From the NCBI RefSeq assembly GCF_029784135.1, contig NC_073746.1, positions 50,986,393 through 51,050,392 on the forward strand: 64,000 bases of DNA, read 5' to 3'. The notes beneath the pieces are model-generated. The model had not been told where the DNA came from. It saw nothing but the letters and a program-made list of their open reading frames with translations, and made no database searches. Source of the DNA: Toxorhynchites rutilus septentrionalis. Taxonomy: Eukaryota > Arthropoda > Insecta > Diptera > Culicidae. This document shows, piece after piece, positions 45,120 through 55,249 of this stretch. Position 1 is the stretch's first letter. Each line of letters begins with the position of its first letter. Position numbers and translations under genes: made by a program.

Positions 45120-46386
45120 AAGGGTGTGTCACATCAAATTGCATCACGGAAAAAACGCTGTAGAAATTCGCCCAGTAGACCGATCCTTTTGAAAATTTTA
45201 GACAGTAAAATAAAAACTATTAAACAACTTTTGGCATTTTCTTTTTATTCATACTTCGAGCCCAAGCCCGTATGCTCGCACCTTCCTCTTTACCCCGTCC
45301 AACAGGTTCTGTACAACGTCAGGTTGTAGTTTTTTTTTGAACAGAAATCCATTTTTTGGGTTCTTCCGGAGGGCCTGCTTCATAATCGCCCAATATTTCT
45401 CTATTGGGCGAAGCTCCGGCGCGTTGGGCGGGTTCATTTCCTATTGCACGAAGGTGACCCCGTGGGCTTCGTACCACTCCAACACGTCCTTTGAATAGTG
45501 GCACGAAGCGAGATCCGGCCAGAAGATGGTCGGGCCCTCGTGCTGCTTCAATAGTGGTAGTAAGCGCTTCTGTAGGCACTCCTTAAGGTAAACCTGCCCG
45601 TTTACCGTGCCGGTCATCACCGAGGGGGCGCTCCGCTTTCCGCAAGAGCAGATCGCTTGCCACACCATGTACTTTTTGGCAAACTTGGATAGTTTCTGCT
45701 AGCGAATCTCCTCCGGAACGCTGAATTTGTCCTCTGCGGAGAAGAACAACCGGCCCGGCAGCTGACGAAAGTCCGCTTTGACGTAGGTTTCGTCGTCCAT
45801 TACCAGGCAATGCGGCTTCGTCAGCATTTCGGTGTACAGCTTCCGGGCTCGCGTCTTCCCCACCATGTTTTGCCTTTCGTCACGGTTAGGAGCCTTCTGA
45901 ACCTTGTATGTACGCAGGCCCTCCCGCTGCTTGGTCCGCTGGACGAATGAACTTGACAAATTCAGCTTATTGGCGACATCCCGGACCGAACTTCTCGGAT
46001 CGCGTCTAAACTGCTTAACTACGCGCTTGTGATCTTTTTCACTGACAGAGCATCCATTTTTGCCGTTCTTCACCTTCCGGTCGATGGTTAGGTTCTCGAA
46101 GTATCGTTTTAGTACTCTGCTGACCGTGGATTGGACGATTCCCAGCATCTTACCGATGTCCCGATGTGACAACTCCGGATTCTCGAAATGAGTTCACAGG
46201 ATTAATTCACGACGCTCTTTTTCGTTCGACGACATTTTTTCAAATTTACGAAAAATTGACAGTGAAGCATGGCCAACGTGATCTATACACTCTTATCTGA
46301 TTATAAGCGAAAGCTGAAATATAATTACTAAAAATTAAATTTCTACAGCGTTTTTTCCGTGATGCAATTTGATGTGACACACCCTT
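45120..46386 (-). mobile_element. Element C: complete DD37E transposon, dead
   Basis: The element is 1267 bp with perfect 49-bp terminal inverted repeats starting AAGGGTGTGTCACATCAAAT. TA duplications lie at 45118-45119 and 46387-46388. It is nearly identical to element D over its whole length, so both inserted recently in evolutionary terms. Confidence 0.95.
45249..46235 (-). pseudogene. Transposase of element C (DD37E), inactivated
   Basis: The start is ATG 46235-46233 (MSSNEKERRELIL), but codon 14 is TGA where element D has CGC (Arg). The frame then continues through both helix-turn-helix regions and MDDETYVKADFRQLPG to a TAG after FSVPEEIR, where D has AAG (Lys). Beyond it, FWPDLASCHYSKDVLEWYEA and PELRPIEKYW retain the second and third catalytic residues. 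Near 45355 a 31-bp deletion between short T-runs, combined with an extra T in a T-run at 45330, replaces about ten residues by a short frameshifted patch before VQNLLDGVKRKVRAYGLG. Two stops and this compound indel make it inactive, although all three catalytic residues remain. Confidence 0.92.
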
Positions 46387-46513
46387 TACCTATAGAATGG
46401 CAACGAATTTTACAACAAATCGCTCATATTTGTCAAGTCGGACGACCCGAAGGATATTAAATAAAGTTTTGAATCTCGAGCAAAAATGATGGATTTCTGT
46501 TTCCCCAACCTAA

Positions 46514-49500
46514 TATTCGTAATTTAATTCGATTTGTTTCGATCATATACCATGATGCATTATGTTCGTTTCAGTATTTAATAGGCCAAATATATGATGT
46601 CTTCCACGTCAAAGTGTCATCTACGTTATAATAATTTTCCGGTACTCAACGAATCTCGAGACATGTTGAATCCATCGTAACAAGAGTACAAATTAAAGGT
46701 ACTGTAACGTTTACCACAATTCCATCTGTTAGAATTCCAACTCCAATTATCAGAAAAGTTTAAATATGTCTCCAATTTAAGAAAAAAATCAGAAGAATCA
46801 TGATTTTTGTTAAACCTCTCGATAAAAAAGAACAATTTCAAAGAACATTATAATCTCATTCTGGCAAATCTGCGCGATAGAGCGCTAATTTCTATGAATG
46901 AATCGGCAAGATCTCTCACTAAAGTGAGTTTATCATTTATTCTTTTCTACATTGTACATTCGATGCCTTTTTTCATGTTGGATTAAAATAATCCTATTTA
47001 TGATCAGAATGGAATAAAATAAAGGAAAAAAAACTTCAATTGACCAAAATCGCAATCTAAAAATCAATAATTGTGCCACAACTCTCCACTAGAACTATCT
47101 ACCAAGCAAACTATACGCAGAATGAAAGAAACAAAATTGCCTCGAGATAACAACGGCTGATTGACGGCAAGGGGGATGTCTTTCACGAAAAAAAAGGAAA
47201 GCAATTTGTTTGTGCCGAGTATCCCAACCCAGGATCTTCGCATAAGGCCAAGCGATGCCGAAAGGAGTCAAAGACAAGCATGAATCAAAAAGTCAAACAC
47301 CCCTGAAAACGGTATGACAACGAGCGGAAGATAACGCGCTCCTGAATTGGATTGCGTGTGGCGGAAGAGTAAGTGTGTTTTTGTTTTGTTTTATGTGTGA
47401 TTAATTCCGATTGTTGCGATTGTTGGCAAAGTAGAATAATTTGAGCTTCCCCCTCATTGTTGACAGAGCAACGAACACGACTAATTCGCCAAAGTGGTAT
47501 GTAAACTTTCAAGGCGCTGAATGAATCAAAATCTTCCACTTGGAAATCCCATCATCAATAAGCTTGATAGGGACATGAACATTATTGACATGACAGTGTG
47601 ATAGCATGGAGCGAATTCAACTGTTTCTGTGATTTTGGCTCGTGCCACCCATTTCCCCGAAATTCAAATGTTTGCATAAAACGCAAACGGATTTGCCTTC
47701 CGCCATAAAATCTTATCTGACGCACTCGAAGAGCATACAAACGACATCCGCCGCTGGACATTGTTTCGCCCATTTCGTTACTACCGGATTTGTACATATG
47801 CTGTTAGGCGTCCAAATCTGTGCCATGTTATCGCAGGGAAACTCTACACGAGCAGCGGCGCTCAACACCCATTTCGAATTTGAATTATTAATGCTCGCAT
47901 TGTGACACTTTGACATTTTGTAAATATATAAAATCCGCTGCTCGATCGGAATGGTACTCATGGCGATTGCTAAAACGACGCATGATGCAAATTGTTGTTA
48001 GAATACTAGTCTTTCATGATGTTATCGCTTCCCGAGCAACAGTGAATTTTATGCTTCCACAACATTTAGTTGAACGGCAATTTCCATAACTGTGCACAAT
48101 AATTACTGTGGGAAACGTGTGCCATTTCGACATGAGTAAAAAAGCATAGCTCGTATGACCTAGTTATTAGTTATGTTAACACAAACATCTCATGTAAATA
48201 AAAGACTTGAACATTCTACTCAAAATACAATCAAGACGAGTTGTTAGACGTGAAAATCTCAACAATTCAATATACAGCAATTCCATGTCAAACCGATATA
48301 GTGGTTCTTAGATTTTCGTGGGAAGTGGAAATTTTGTTCTTTGTCGCAAACCATTAGACCCGTTTTTTTTTTGTTAGGGTGACTATTTCCATTTTAGGGT
48401 GGTCCATCGGTTTACTTTGAAAAATCATAACTCAAAAACGAAAAACAATGCCTCTCTGGTTCCGAGACATGTTATGTAAAAAATTCAGCGTCAGGGCAGC
48501 GTCATTCTATGATGTCTTGAGCTGTGCCAACAATCCATGGTCAACATATACGCAAAGGTAGAGAGCGAACGACTGCGATTGCTATGACACAATCGACAGA
48601 AGCGGTTTGAGGAAAAGAACATTAATTTGCGAGACGCTATCATGCGCAACACCGACACAGCCTTTGTTGTTGTCAGTCCAGAACGTTTGCATTGCCATGA
48701 CAGTACGTGTGTTGAAACAAAAGCCATGAAGTATTTAAGGTGCTCCATTACAACATTACACGTATTCCGTCCAACATGTTGTTAGATGTATTCGATTGAA
48801 TGACAAATGCGAGGGTTACTTAATACGCACATTTTTGGTTTGGTTAATCGACAAAATACGCCCTGAGCAAAATGATAGCAAATTTCCTCGGGAATTTCAC
48901 ATCCATCTACTGATCAACTGTTCTTCTGTATTCTGAAATTCGATCGAATCAGAATTACCCGAGTTAATCGCAACTCAACTTCAATCGAGTTGTGCAAATA
49001 TGGCAGCCATGCCATGCAATTCGACATAGAGCTGCGTGTTCCATTTCTGTGAAGCGAAAATGGTAATGTTTTTTTGGGTAAACACGCTTTTAAAACAAAA
49101 ATTATGAGAAAAAATACTCTACCGAAAAAAATTAAAATGAAAATAGTGTCTAACGTGTTTCGTGTAACAGAAAACACATTCTCTGCAAGTGGGGAAAATA
49201 TTGAACGAAAATTGCCTGTGATAACGATTTTATATTACGAATGGAGATTTGGTGGAAATTCAAGGAGATTTATACAAAAATTGTTAAGTTATAACTATGT
49301 CTTTTGAGTATTTAAACATCAAGTGATGATTTTCATTCAAATTTTAGCAATTTAAAATTGCTTTCGTGTCTGCTAATCTGAAAGAGAGTAAATGCTCCAC
49401 GAATACGAATAATTTATTTTGATGTTGATTTTGCGTCAAGGCAAGATTGCCATATTTCATAGCACGATTGAATTGATGTCGATTGACTTTCAGAATCCAA

Positions 49501-49790
49501 CAATCATTCACAATTACCAACAACCCAAGACCCAGCACTTATAAATTTATCCGTTCATATCAAAAACGGCATCGCGGATTTTTTTACCAATCGGACAGCA
49601 ATTTAACGAAATTAGTATTGATTTTCTTAATTTTATTTTTCCTATTTTACGACAAAAAAATATTACTTTTTCTCTTTACATTTGACATCAAGACAAGAGT
49701 CAAGCATGCCAGTTACGATAGTAATATACTCTAAATTTAGAAAAATGTTTATTGTTTTTTTTGTTTAATTTTTGTCGGCGTTCATCATCT
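46514..49790. other. Non-coding stretch
   Basis: Mostly unique sequence without domains. 48290-48430 repeats the block at 21145-21270 (CAAACCGATATAGTGGTTCT, TCCATTTTAGGGTGGTCC). Around 48550-48740 a plus-strand frame with one stop reads RQKRFEEKNINLRDAIMRN, which looks coding-like but is not recognised. Confidence 0.45.
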
Positions 49791-49813
49791 AAAGTGCTAC
49801 ATTTCTCTGCATG

Positions 49814-49969
49814 TCACGGATCCCGACTCCACATATCCGTTTGATCTTTATCAATAAATGGATCGTCATCACTCCAGGGTTCGAGAAGACCGTTTTCTCG
49901 CGGCCCAATGCAATACACGGTCGAACCTCCACGTATCTGACCGATATCCACGTGGAATCTATCCTTCAT
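49814..49969 (-). other. Short unassigned open frame in a GC-rich island
   Basis: A 51-codon frame from ATG 49969-49967 to TGA 49816-49814 encodes an acidic peptide including VDIGQIRGGSTVYCIGPREN and LLEPWSDDDPFIDKDQTD. The island is clearly more GC-rich than its flanks. However, the other two minus-strand frames are also open for 90 bases or more, there is no pyrimidine-rich acceptor upstream, and no family is recognised. It could be an exon, a repeat remnant or chance. Confidence 0.2.
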
Positions 49970-51363
49970 TGATCACAATCGATTTATTTTATAGATCATT
50001 AAAACATTTAAACACACTTACAATACATTAGTTATTTTTGCAACAATTCAATGAAAAGACGAGTCCCGAGCGGGCAGTCTTCGGGTGTAGACGTATTTTA
50101 GTTCGCTCCGCGTTTGTTTTTTTCGTCGTGCCAAATTATGTCAACGCGTGTTTCGGTTTTATCCGCCGTGCGGGAAAATCACAATATGTCGGTTGAGTTT
50201 CTGTGTTAGTTACGTTAAAAATCGATGTTCAATTGTAGTCGAATGATTTTTTTTTTAGAAAATTCAAGATATGATGGTGTTAATTTTATGTTACTTGAAT
50301 TCATTGAATAGGCTCAGAATTGTTGCGTTTTTTTTCCTCATGTTTAGTTCAGGTTGTGTGTGTGTGCATATATCGCAGTGAATGTATCACCGAGGCAGAA
50401 TTTGCAGGCGTTATACGATGGTCACATCGAGAGCTAAGTTCTTCATTTCTTTTCAATCCTCTTTAACATTTTTATATAACACCCGGGCTTGCCCCGTTCC
50501 TGTGACGTTCTTCTCTTAGATGCGTGTATGTGTGAAGAAACTGTTCATTTTGGAGAGAGCTGTGAGATACTTCGAGTGTTATTTGGAAATAACGAGAGCG
50601 GAGCGGTAGTACTGCCGTACAGGGAATTGCTTGCAAGGCTGAGCCGATCGGGCGGCGGCGTCGTCAGTTAAGTTTATTAATTTTCCCTTCATTCTCACAT
50701 ACCGTCGATGGGGGTGGGATTTGCCCGGAACGAATGAGGTTGCTGTTGGTATTGTCTTGGCGGGTATTGCGGGTATTTTTGAGGGCTGTGAGCCGTTTGG
50801 TGGGAGACATGTTTTCACTACTTTCGATGCATAGAGCTTAGCTGTGGTGCGGGTGCTTGTTGTTTGGTGATTCATCAGGGTTTGATGTGTAAATACATCA
50901 AACTTTGGTGAGTTATTCAACGGTAACTATTTGTACTGCAGTTGAGTGCTGTGCGTTGGGAGTGTTGAGGATATGACTCCTACTAGGCGGTTCGCAGCTT
51001 TCGGAAGTATTCACGGTATTTGTAGGGATATTGTTAGTAGTGGCTTTCTCCGTTTTGGCCTGGTTTCGCCCCCATCGACGGTACATCAAACGGATGGTAG
51101 CATTATTTTTAGGAATGTAAAATAGGTCTGTGTGTTTTGTTTATAGTTTGTTTCTCCTCCATAGATGTTTATGTGTACGTGGGTTTGATATTCTGTGGTA
51201 TTCATGGATGCCAGGCGATTTTTTACTTCTACTTGTTTTCCACACAGTTGGTCTATAATTTTTTCACATATTTCGGAATGCCTTCACAAAGGTGCGTGTT
51301 TTCACAATATGTCTCTATAACGAAATGCTATAACAGTACGCCCGACGATTACCGGAATTCTCT
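49970..51363. other. Non-coding stretch
   Basis: Unique sequence with a GC-rich part at 50450-51080 that contains open frames on both strands but no domain. On the minus strand a strong donor-like GTAAGT lies near 50024 without an identified partner. Confidence 0.45.
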
Positions 51364-51925
51364 CGGTTACCTTCTCAGGTTTCCCAAAGTTAACTCTCCA
51401 CTATCGCGATTTGACTTCGATAAAAATGCGTGCGGTGAATAATAGAATATATAGCCGGTCCACTTAATAGCACAGGTTTTCTTTCTCAAGATACTTAAAG
51501 ATAATATCTCCCGCGTGTTATGTTTTATAGGATTTTCTGATTTTCGTTTCGTCAAGCGGTCAATAATTTAGGTATACATAATCACATCACTTACCACAGT
51601 GAATCCTGATTCATACCTCTTCCCACTAACAATTATCCCTCCCATGATATTCGCTAGGGAACCACGCTATAGAGGCGACCCTTCTGGCCTTCGGGCGGCG
51701 AATATCATACTAACATTCCTTCCCTTCCCCTGGTGACTGTAAGGACGTGGCCGGCGTCGTTATTGACCATTTAAAGCTCGAATCACCGTAAATTGCACAA
51801 CGAGAATGATTTGCTAGTCCCAAGCGTCATTCTGTGTGTTCTTTGTGCTATTTGGTAGGTTCAGGTCAATCACGGAGAGCAACTACGAATTGTACAGTCT
51901 GCCCAAGCTCAAGCTCAATTCAATT
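51364..51925 (+). repeat. Dispersed retroposon-like repeat, copy 2
   Basis: It matches 32201-32770, strongest in the 3' half, where GCCTTCGGGCGGCGAATATC, CCCCTGGTGACTGTAAGGAC and GTGGCCGGCGTCGTTATTGA are shared exactly. It ends CAAGCTCAAGCTC as the other copy does. No coding sequence is found. Confidence 0.75.
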
Positions 51926-52718
51926 ATTTTCGTAGATGAAAAGGTCAACGCAAGTGGTAGAAAAACAATTATTGTATTTATATAGAAGCAATTACATGCC
52001 AAATCAACCGAAAACGCGCAACTCTCTTCGATTTTATTAAAACTTGGAACATATGGTGGGAACTACCCAAAATCGCAATTTTCATTGTCATATGAGCAAT
52101 TGAAATAACGACTGATTTTTTAAAAGGGCGTATTGGAAATCATTGATCTTTTTTCAATAAATCGTAACTCAAAATCCAGATGTCTGATTAAAACATGATG
52201 TTTGACAAAGTTGTTGAAAAATTAATTGGCTCTCTAGGAAAAATAACATTTCAAATGCACTGTTTAAAAATCTTACTCAAAAATTGAATTGAATATTAGA
52301 AACATGACCTTACATGATCACGATTTCCAAAGTATTGAAATTTCATGAATTTCCAATAATTCAAATCTCCATTTTGGTGAGTTTGCCACGGCATCACTGG
52401 GCGTCAAAATATGGTCAATTGAAATGGTTTTCTAATGGAAATATACAAAAAAATATCAAAAGGGAGTTTTTTGAGATATAAAAGTTGTTAGTATTCAATT
52501 TAATTCAATTCAATTTATTTCGTATTGGTTGGGATTTTTTTTGCTTGAAAGAACAGTAATTCATAACCTGTAAGATTATGAAAGATAAGCAATTTTTGTT
52601 TTCGAAAAATATGCATTTACTGAACAGTGCGTTTCAATGTGATGTTAATGGTAATGTGATTGCCCAAGTAACAGAAATTAACCTCGGTGAGCAAACCCGA
52701 TTATTTTTTAACCCAACT
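51926..52718. other. Downstream region of the C2H2 exon, with a repeat
   Basis: 52141-52310 is a diverged duplicate of 60309-60480 (AATCCAGATGTCT(G/A)ATTAAAA, CTTACTCAAAAATTGAAT). On the minus strand an AATAAA signal lies at 52519-52514, about 200 bases after the C2H2 stop codon, and could end that transcript. Confidence 0.5.
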
Positions 52719-53176
52719 TCAGCTATGCTTCTTCCTAATGTGAGCATAAAGACTTGATTTATAAAGATATGATTGAGAACATTGGCCACACTTGTACTGA
52801 CGATGTTCTTCTTTATGTTCCGTCAATTCGTATCCCGTATCGAATTTTTTGCTACATATGGCGCACGAAGGCCCCGCTGGAGGACTGTGTTGACTGTGTT
52901 TTTTGTGCGCGAACAAACCGACTACGCTATCGAATGTCTGACCACATTGTTTGCAGTCAAATTTGGGTACGGTGGTAGCGGGCGATTCTGGATGATGGGT
53001 TTTTGGTTCAGAGGGTCCTACGGAATCGAGGTGCAAGTGTTCTAGTGATCCTAACGATTCCCCGGGGTCTTCATCGGTGTGGGGGAAGTTTTTGGGGAAC
53101 GCCATATGGTTTTCTACACTTGGATGAAAAAGTTGTCTCACTACTAGGTGGTACGAATATGGTTCCATTGTTTGAG
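52719..53176 (-). CDS. Terminal exon encoding three C2H2 zinc fingers
   Basis: The exon starts directly after a strong 3' splice site. The first ATG (53168-53166) would give 149 residues; splicing from an upstream exon could add an N-terminus. Residues 1-68 are polar and His/Pro-rich (HTDEDPGESLGSLEHLH). Fingers: C72/C75/H88 with H91 or H94 (FDCKQCGQTFDSVVGLFAH), C102/C105/H118/H122 (CAICSKKFDTGYELTEHKEE), C127/C130/H143/H148 (YKCGQCSQSYLYKSSLYAH), then IRKKHS and TGA. C2H2 fingers bind DNA in the nucleus. A terminal exon carrying a few fingers, its own acceptor and its own poly(A) signal resembles the alternative 3' exons of BTB-ZF genes such as lola or fruitless, in which xHIRKKH endings are common. 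No BTB exon is in the window, so the gene is not named. Composition and integrity differ from the surrounding transposon fossils. Confidence 0.75.
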
Positions 53177-53215
53177 CTGAAATAGGACGAATAAGAAAAA
53201 AAGCAAGTTTTATAA
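53177..53215 (-). promoter_or_regulatory. 3' splice site of the C2H2 exon
   Basis: Read on the minus strand, CTTGCTTTTTTTCTTATTCG is followed by TCCTATTTCAG and then CTCAAACAATGG. That is a long pyrimidine tract and a consensus CAG, with the ATG nine bases inside the exon. The intron cuts after the first base of a codon if the frame continues upstream. Confidence 0.65.
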
Positions 53216-53269
53216 TCATTTTTGAAACGAAAAGTGTAATCAGAAAAAATAAACGCAATTATCGATAAT

Positions 53270-53510
53270 GTTGGGTTAAAGCAGTATTCTAGTCCAGAAA
53301 TTTTGAAAAAAAAAGTTCTTCATATTCCTAAAGTTTAGGTATTAGTGGAGCAGCACCGAATTCATTTCAAACGCTTTTTTTCTCGAAATTCTCGAAGTTT
53401 ATGCAATCTCATATACAATCTCAGTCTCGATATCTCAAGTTCTATCGAACCGATTTATGCCGAATTTTATGAATACAATCTGTATGCATCTCTCTATCGC
53501 ATGAACCAGT
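53270..53510 (+). repeat. Dispersed repeat, uninterrupted copy
   Basis: It is the inverse counterpart of the sequences on either side of the hAT at 42467-43468 (CAGTATTCTAGTC, CCTAAAGTTTAGG, ACCGATTTATGCCGAATTT). 53511-53940 continues as AT-rich non-coding DNA. Confidence 0.6.
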
Positions 53511-53950
53511 AAAAAAATATATTTTTTGAATTTTACAATTTTTTTTAAAATCTTCAGATTTCAAACGGCCGCCGTTTTGTTAAAAAAAGATGTTTTTTGA
53601 CTAGTCCGAGGTTAATGCGATAGTGGAATCTTTACCGATTCAGAATCTATTCGATGTTTTTCTTTTAGATAACCAGAAAGGCTGAAATCGTGAACGCCAT
53701 GCCACAAATTTTTTTTAACCCGTCACTTCATCAGCTTGTAACTATTCTAATTATGAAAGTTTTTTCCGCTCATTTTTTGTTTTATTGTTAAAAAAAAATA
53801 GATAAACAAATAATGAATGGTAAAAATTTTCATTGTTTTATTTTCTTGGAGCTCGTAAAACTCGTGCCTTTACACTAAAATACCTCCTTAGTTTACCTTT
53901 ATTACTTCATACAAGGCGTAAGAATGAAAATCTCAGACCTATATTACATA

Positions 53951-55249
53951 AAGGGTGTGTCACATCAAATTGCATCACGGAAAAAACGCTGTAGAAATTC
54001 GCCCAGTAGACCGATCCTTTTGAAAATTTTAGACAGTAAAATAAAAACTATTAAACAACTTTTGGCATTTTCTTTTTATTCATACTTCGAGCCCAAGCCC
54101 GTATGCTCGCACCTTCCTCTTTACCCCGTCCATAAGGTTCTGTACAACGTCAGGTTGTAGTTTTTTTTGAACAGAAATCCATTTTCTCTTGAAGTCCGCC
54201 TCCGATTTGACAACTTTTGGGTTCTTCCGGAGGGCCTGCTTCATAATCGCCCAATATTTCTCTATTGGGCGAAGCTCCGGCGAGTTGGGCGGGTTCATTT
54301 CCTTTGGTACGAAGGTGACCCCGTTGACTTCGTACCACTCCAACACGTCCTTTGAATAGTGGCACGAAGCGAGATCCGGCCAGAAGATGGTCGGGCCCTC
54401 GTGCTGCTTCAATAGTGGTAGTAAGCGCTTCTGTAGGCACTCCTTAAGGTAAACCTGCCCGTTTACCGTGCCGGTCATCACGAAGGGGGGCGCTTCGCTT
54501 TCCGCAAGAGCAGATCGCTTGCCACACCATGTACTTTTTGGCAAACTTGGATAGTTTCTGCTTGCGAATCTCCTCCGGAACGCTGAATTTGTCCTCTGCG
54601 GAGAAGAACAACAGGCCCGGCAGCTGACGAAAGTCCGCTTTGACGTAGGTTTCGTCGTCCATTACCAGGCAATGCGGCTTCGTCAGCATTTCGGTGTACA
54701 GCTTCCGGGCTCGCGTCTTCCCCACCATGTTTTGCCTTTCGTCGCGGTTAGGAGCCTTCTGAACCTTGTATGTACGCAGGCCCTCCCGCTGCTTGGTCCG
54801 CTGGACGAATGAACTTGACAAATTCAGCTTATTGGCGACATCCCGGACCGAACTTCTCGGATCACGTCTAAACTGCTTAACTATGCGCTTGTGATCTTTT
54901 TCACTGACGGAGCATCCATTTTTGCCGTTCTTCACCTTCCGGTCGATGGTTAGGTTCTCGAAGTATCGTTTTAGTACTCTGCTGACCGTGGATTGGACGA
55001 TTCCCAGCATCTCACCGATGTCCCGATGTGACAACTTCGGATTCTCGAAATGAGTGCGCAGGATTAATTCACGACGCTCTTTTTCGTTCGACGACATTTT
55101 TCCAAATTTACGAAAAATTGACAGTGAAGCATGGCCAACGTGATCTATACACTCTTATCTGATTATAAGTGAAAGCTGAAGATATAATTCCTAAAAATTA
55201 AATTTCTATAGCGTTTTTTCCGTGATGCAATTTGATGTGACACACCCTT
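53951..55249 (-). mobile_element. Element D: complete DD37E transposon, almost intact
   Basis: The element is 1299 bp with 49-bp terminal inverted repeats carrying one mismatch. TA duplications lie at 53949-53950 and 55250-55251. It is the least damaged transposon of the window: one frameshift separates it from a continuous transposase. It is nearly identical to element C. Confidence 0.95.
54080..55097 (-). pseudogene. Transposase of element D (DD37E), single frameshift
   Basis: The start is ATG 55097-55095 (MSSNEKERRELILRTHFENP). First helix-turn-helix: HRDIGEMLGIVQSTVSRVLK. Linker, then second: SVRDVANKLNLSSSFVQRTK. First catalytic Asp in LVMDDETYVKADFRQLPG. The frame breaks in a G run at 54484-54489, six G where element C has five, so the cause is most simply a one-base expansion. 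In the other frame it continues with VMTGTVNGQVYLKECLQKR, the second Asp in FWPDLASCHYSKDVLEWYE and, 37 residues later, Glu in PELRPIEKYW. It ends RKVRAYGLGLEV. The enzyme would excise and reinsert its element at TA sites. All three catalytic residues are present, so only the frameshift visibly disables it. Confidence 0.93.

Larger units (their letters stand above)
45042..46513 (+). mobile_element. Short mariner relic interrupted by element C
   Basis: 45045-45119 matches 5585-5660 (for example GGCTTTAGTGATCAATATCT). 46389-46513 matches the right end of the mariner at 5568-6386 (ATGGCAACGAATTTTACAAC, AATAAAGTTTTGA, TTTCCCCAACCTAA). Removing element C leaves only about 205 bp, essentially the two mariner ends, so it was already MITE-like. 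The outermost left terminus is missing. Confidence 0.75.
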
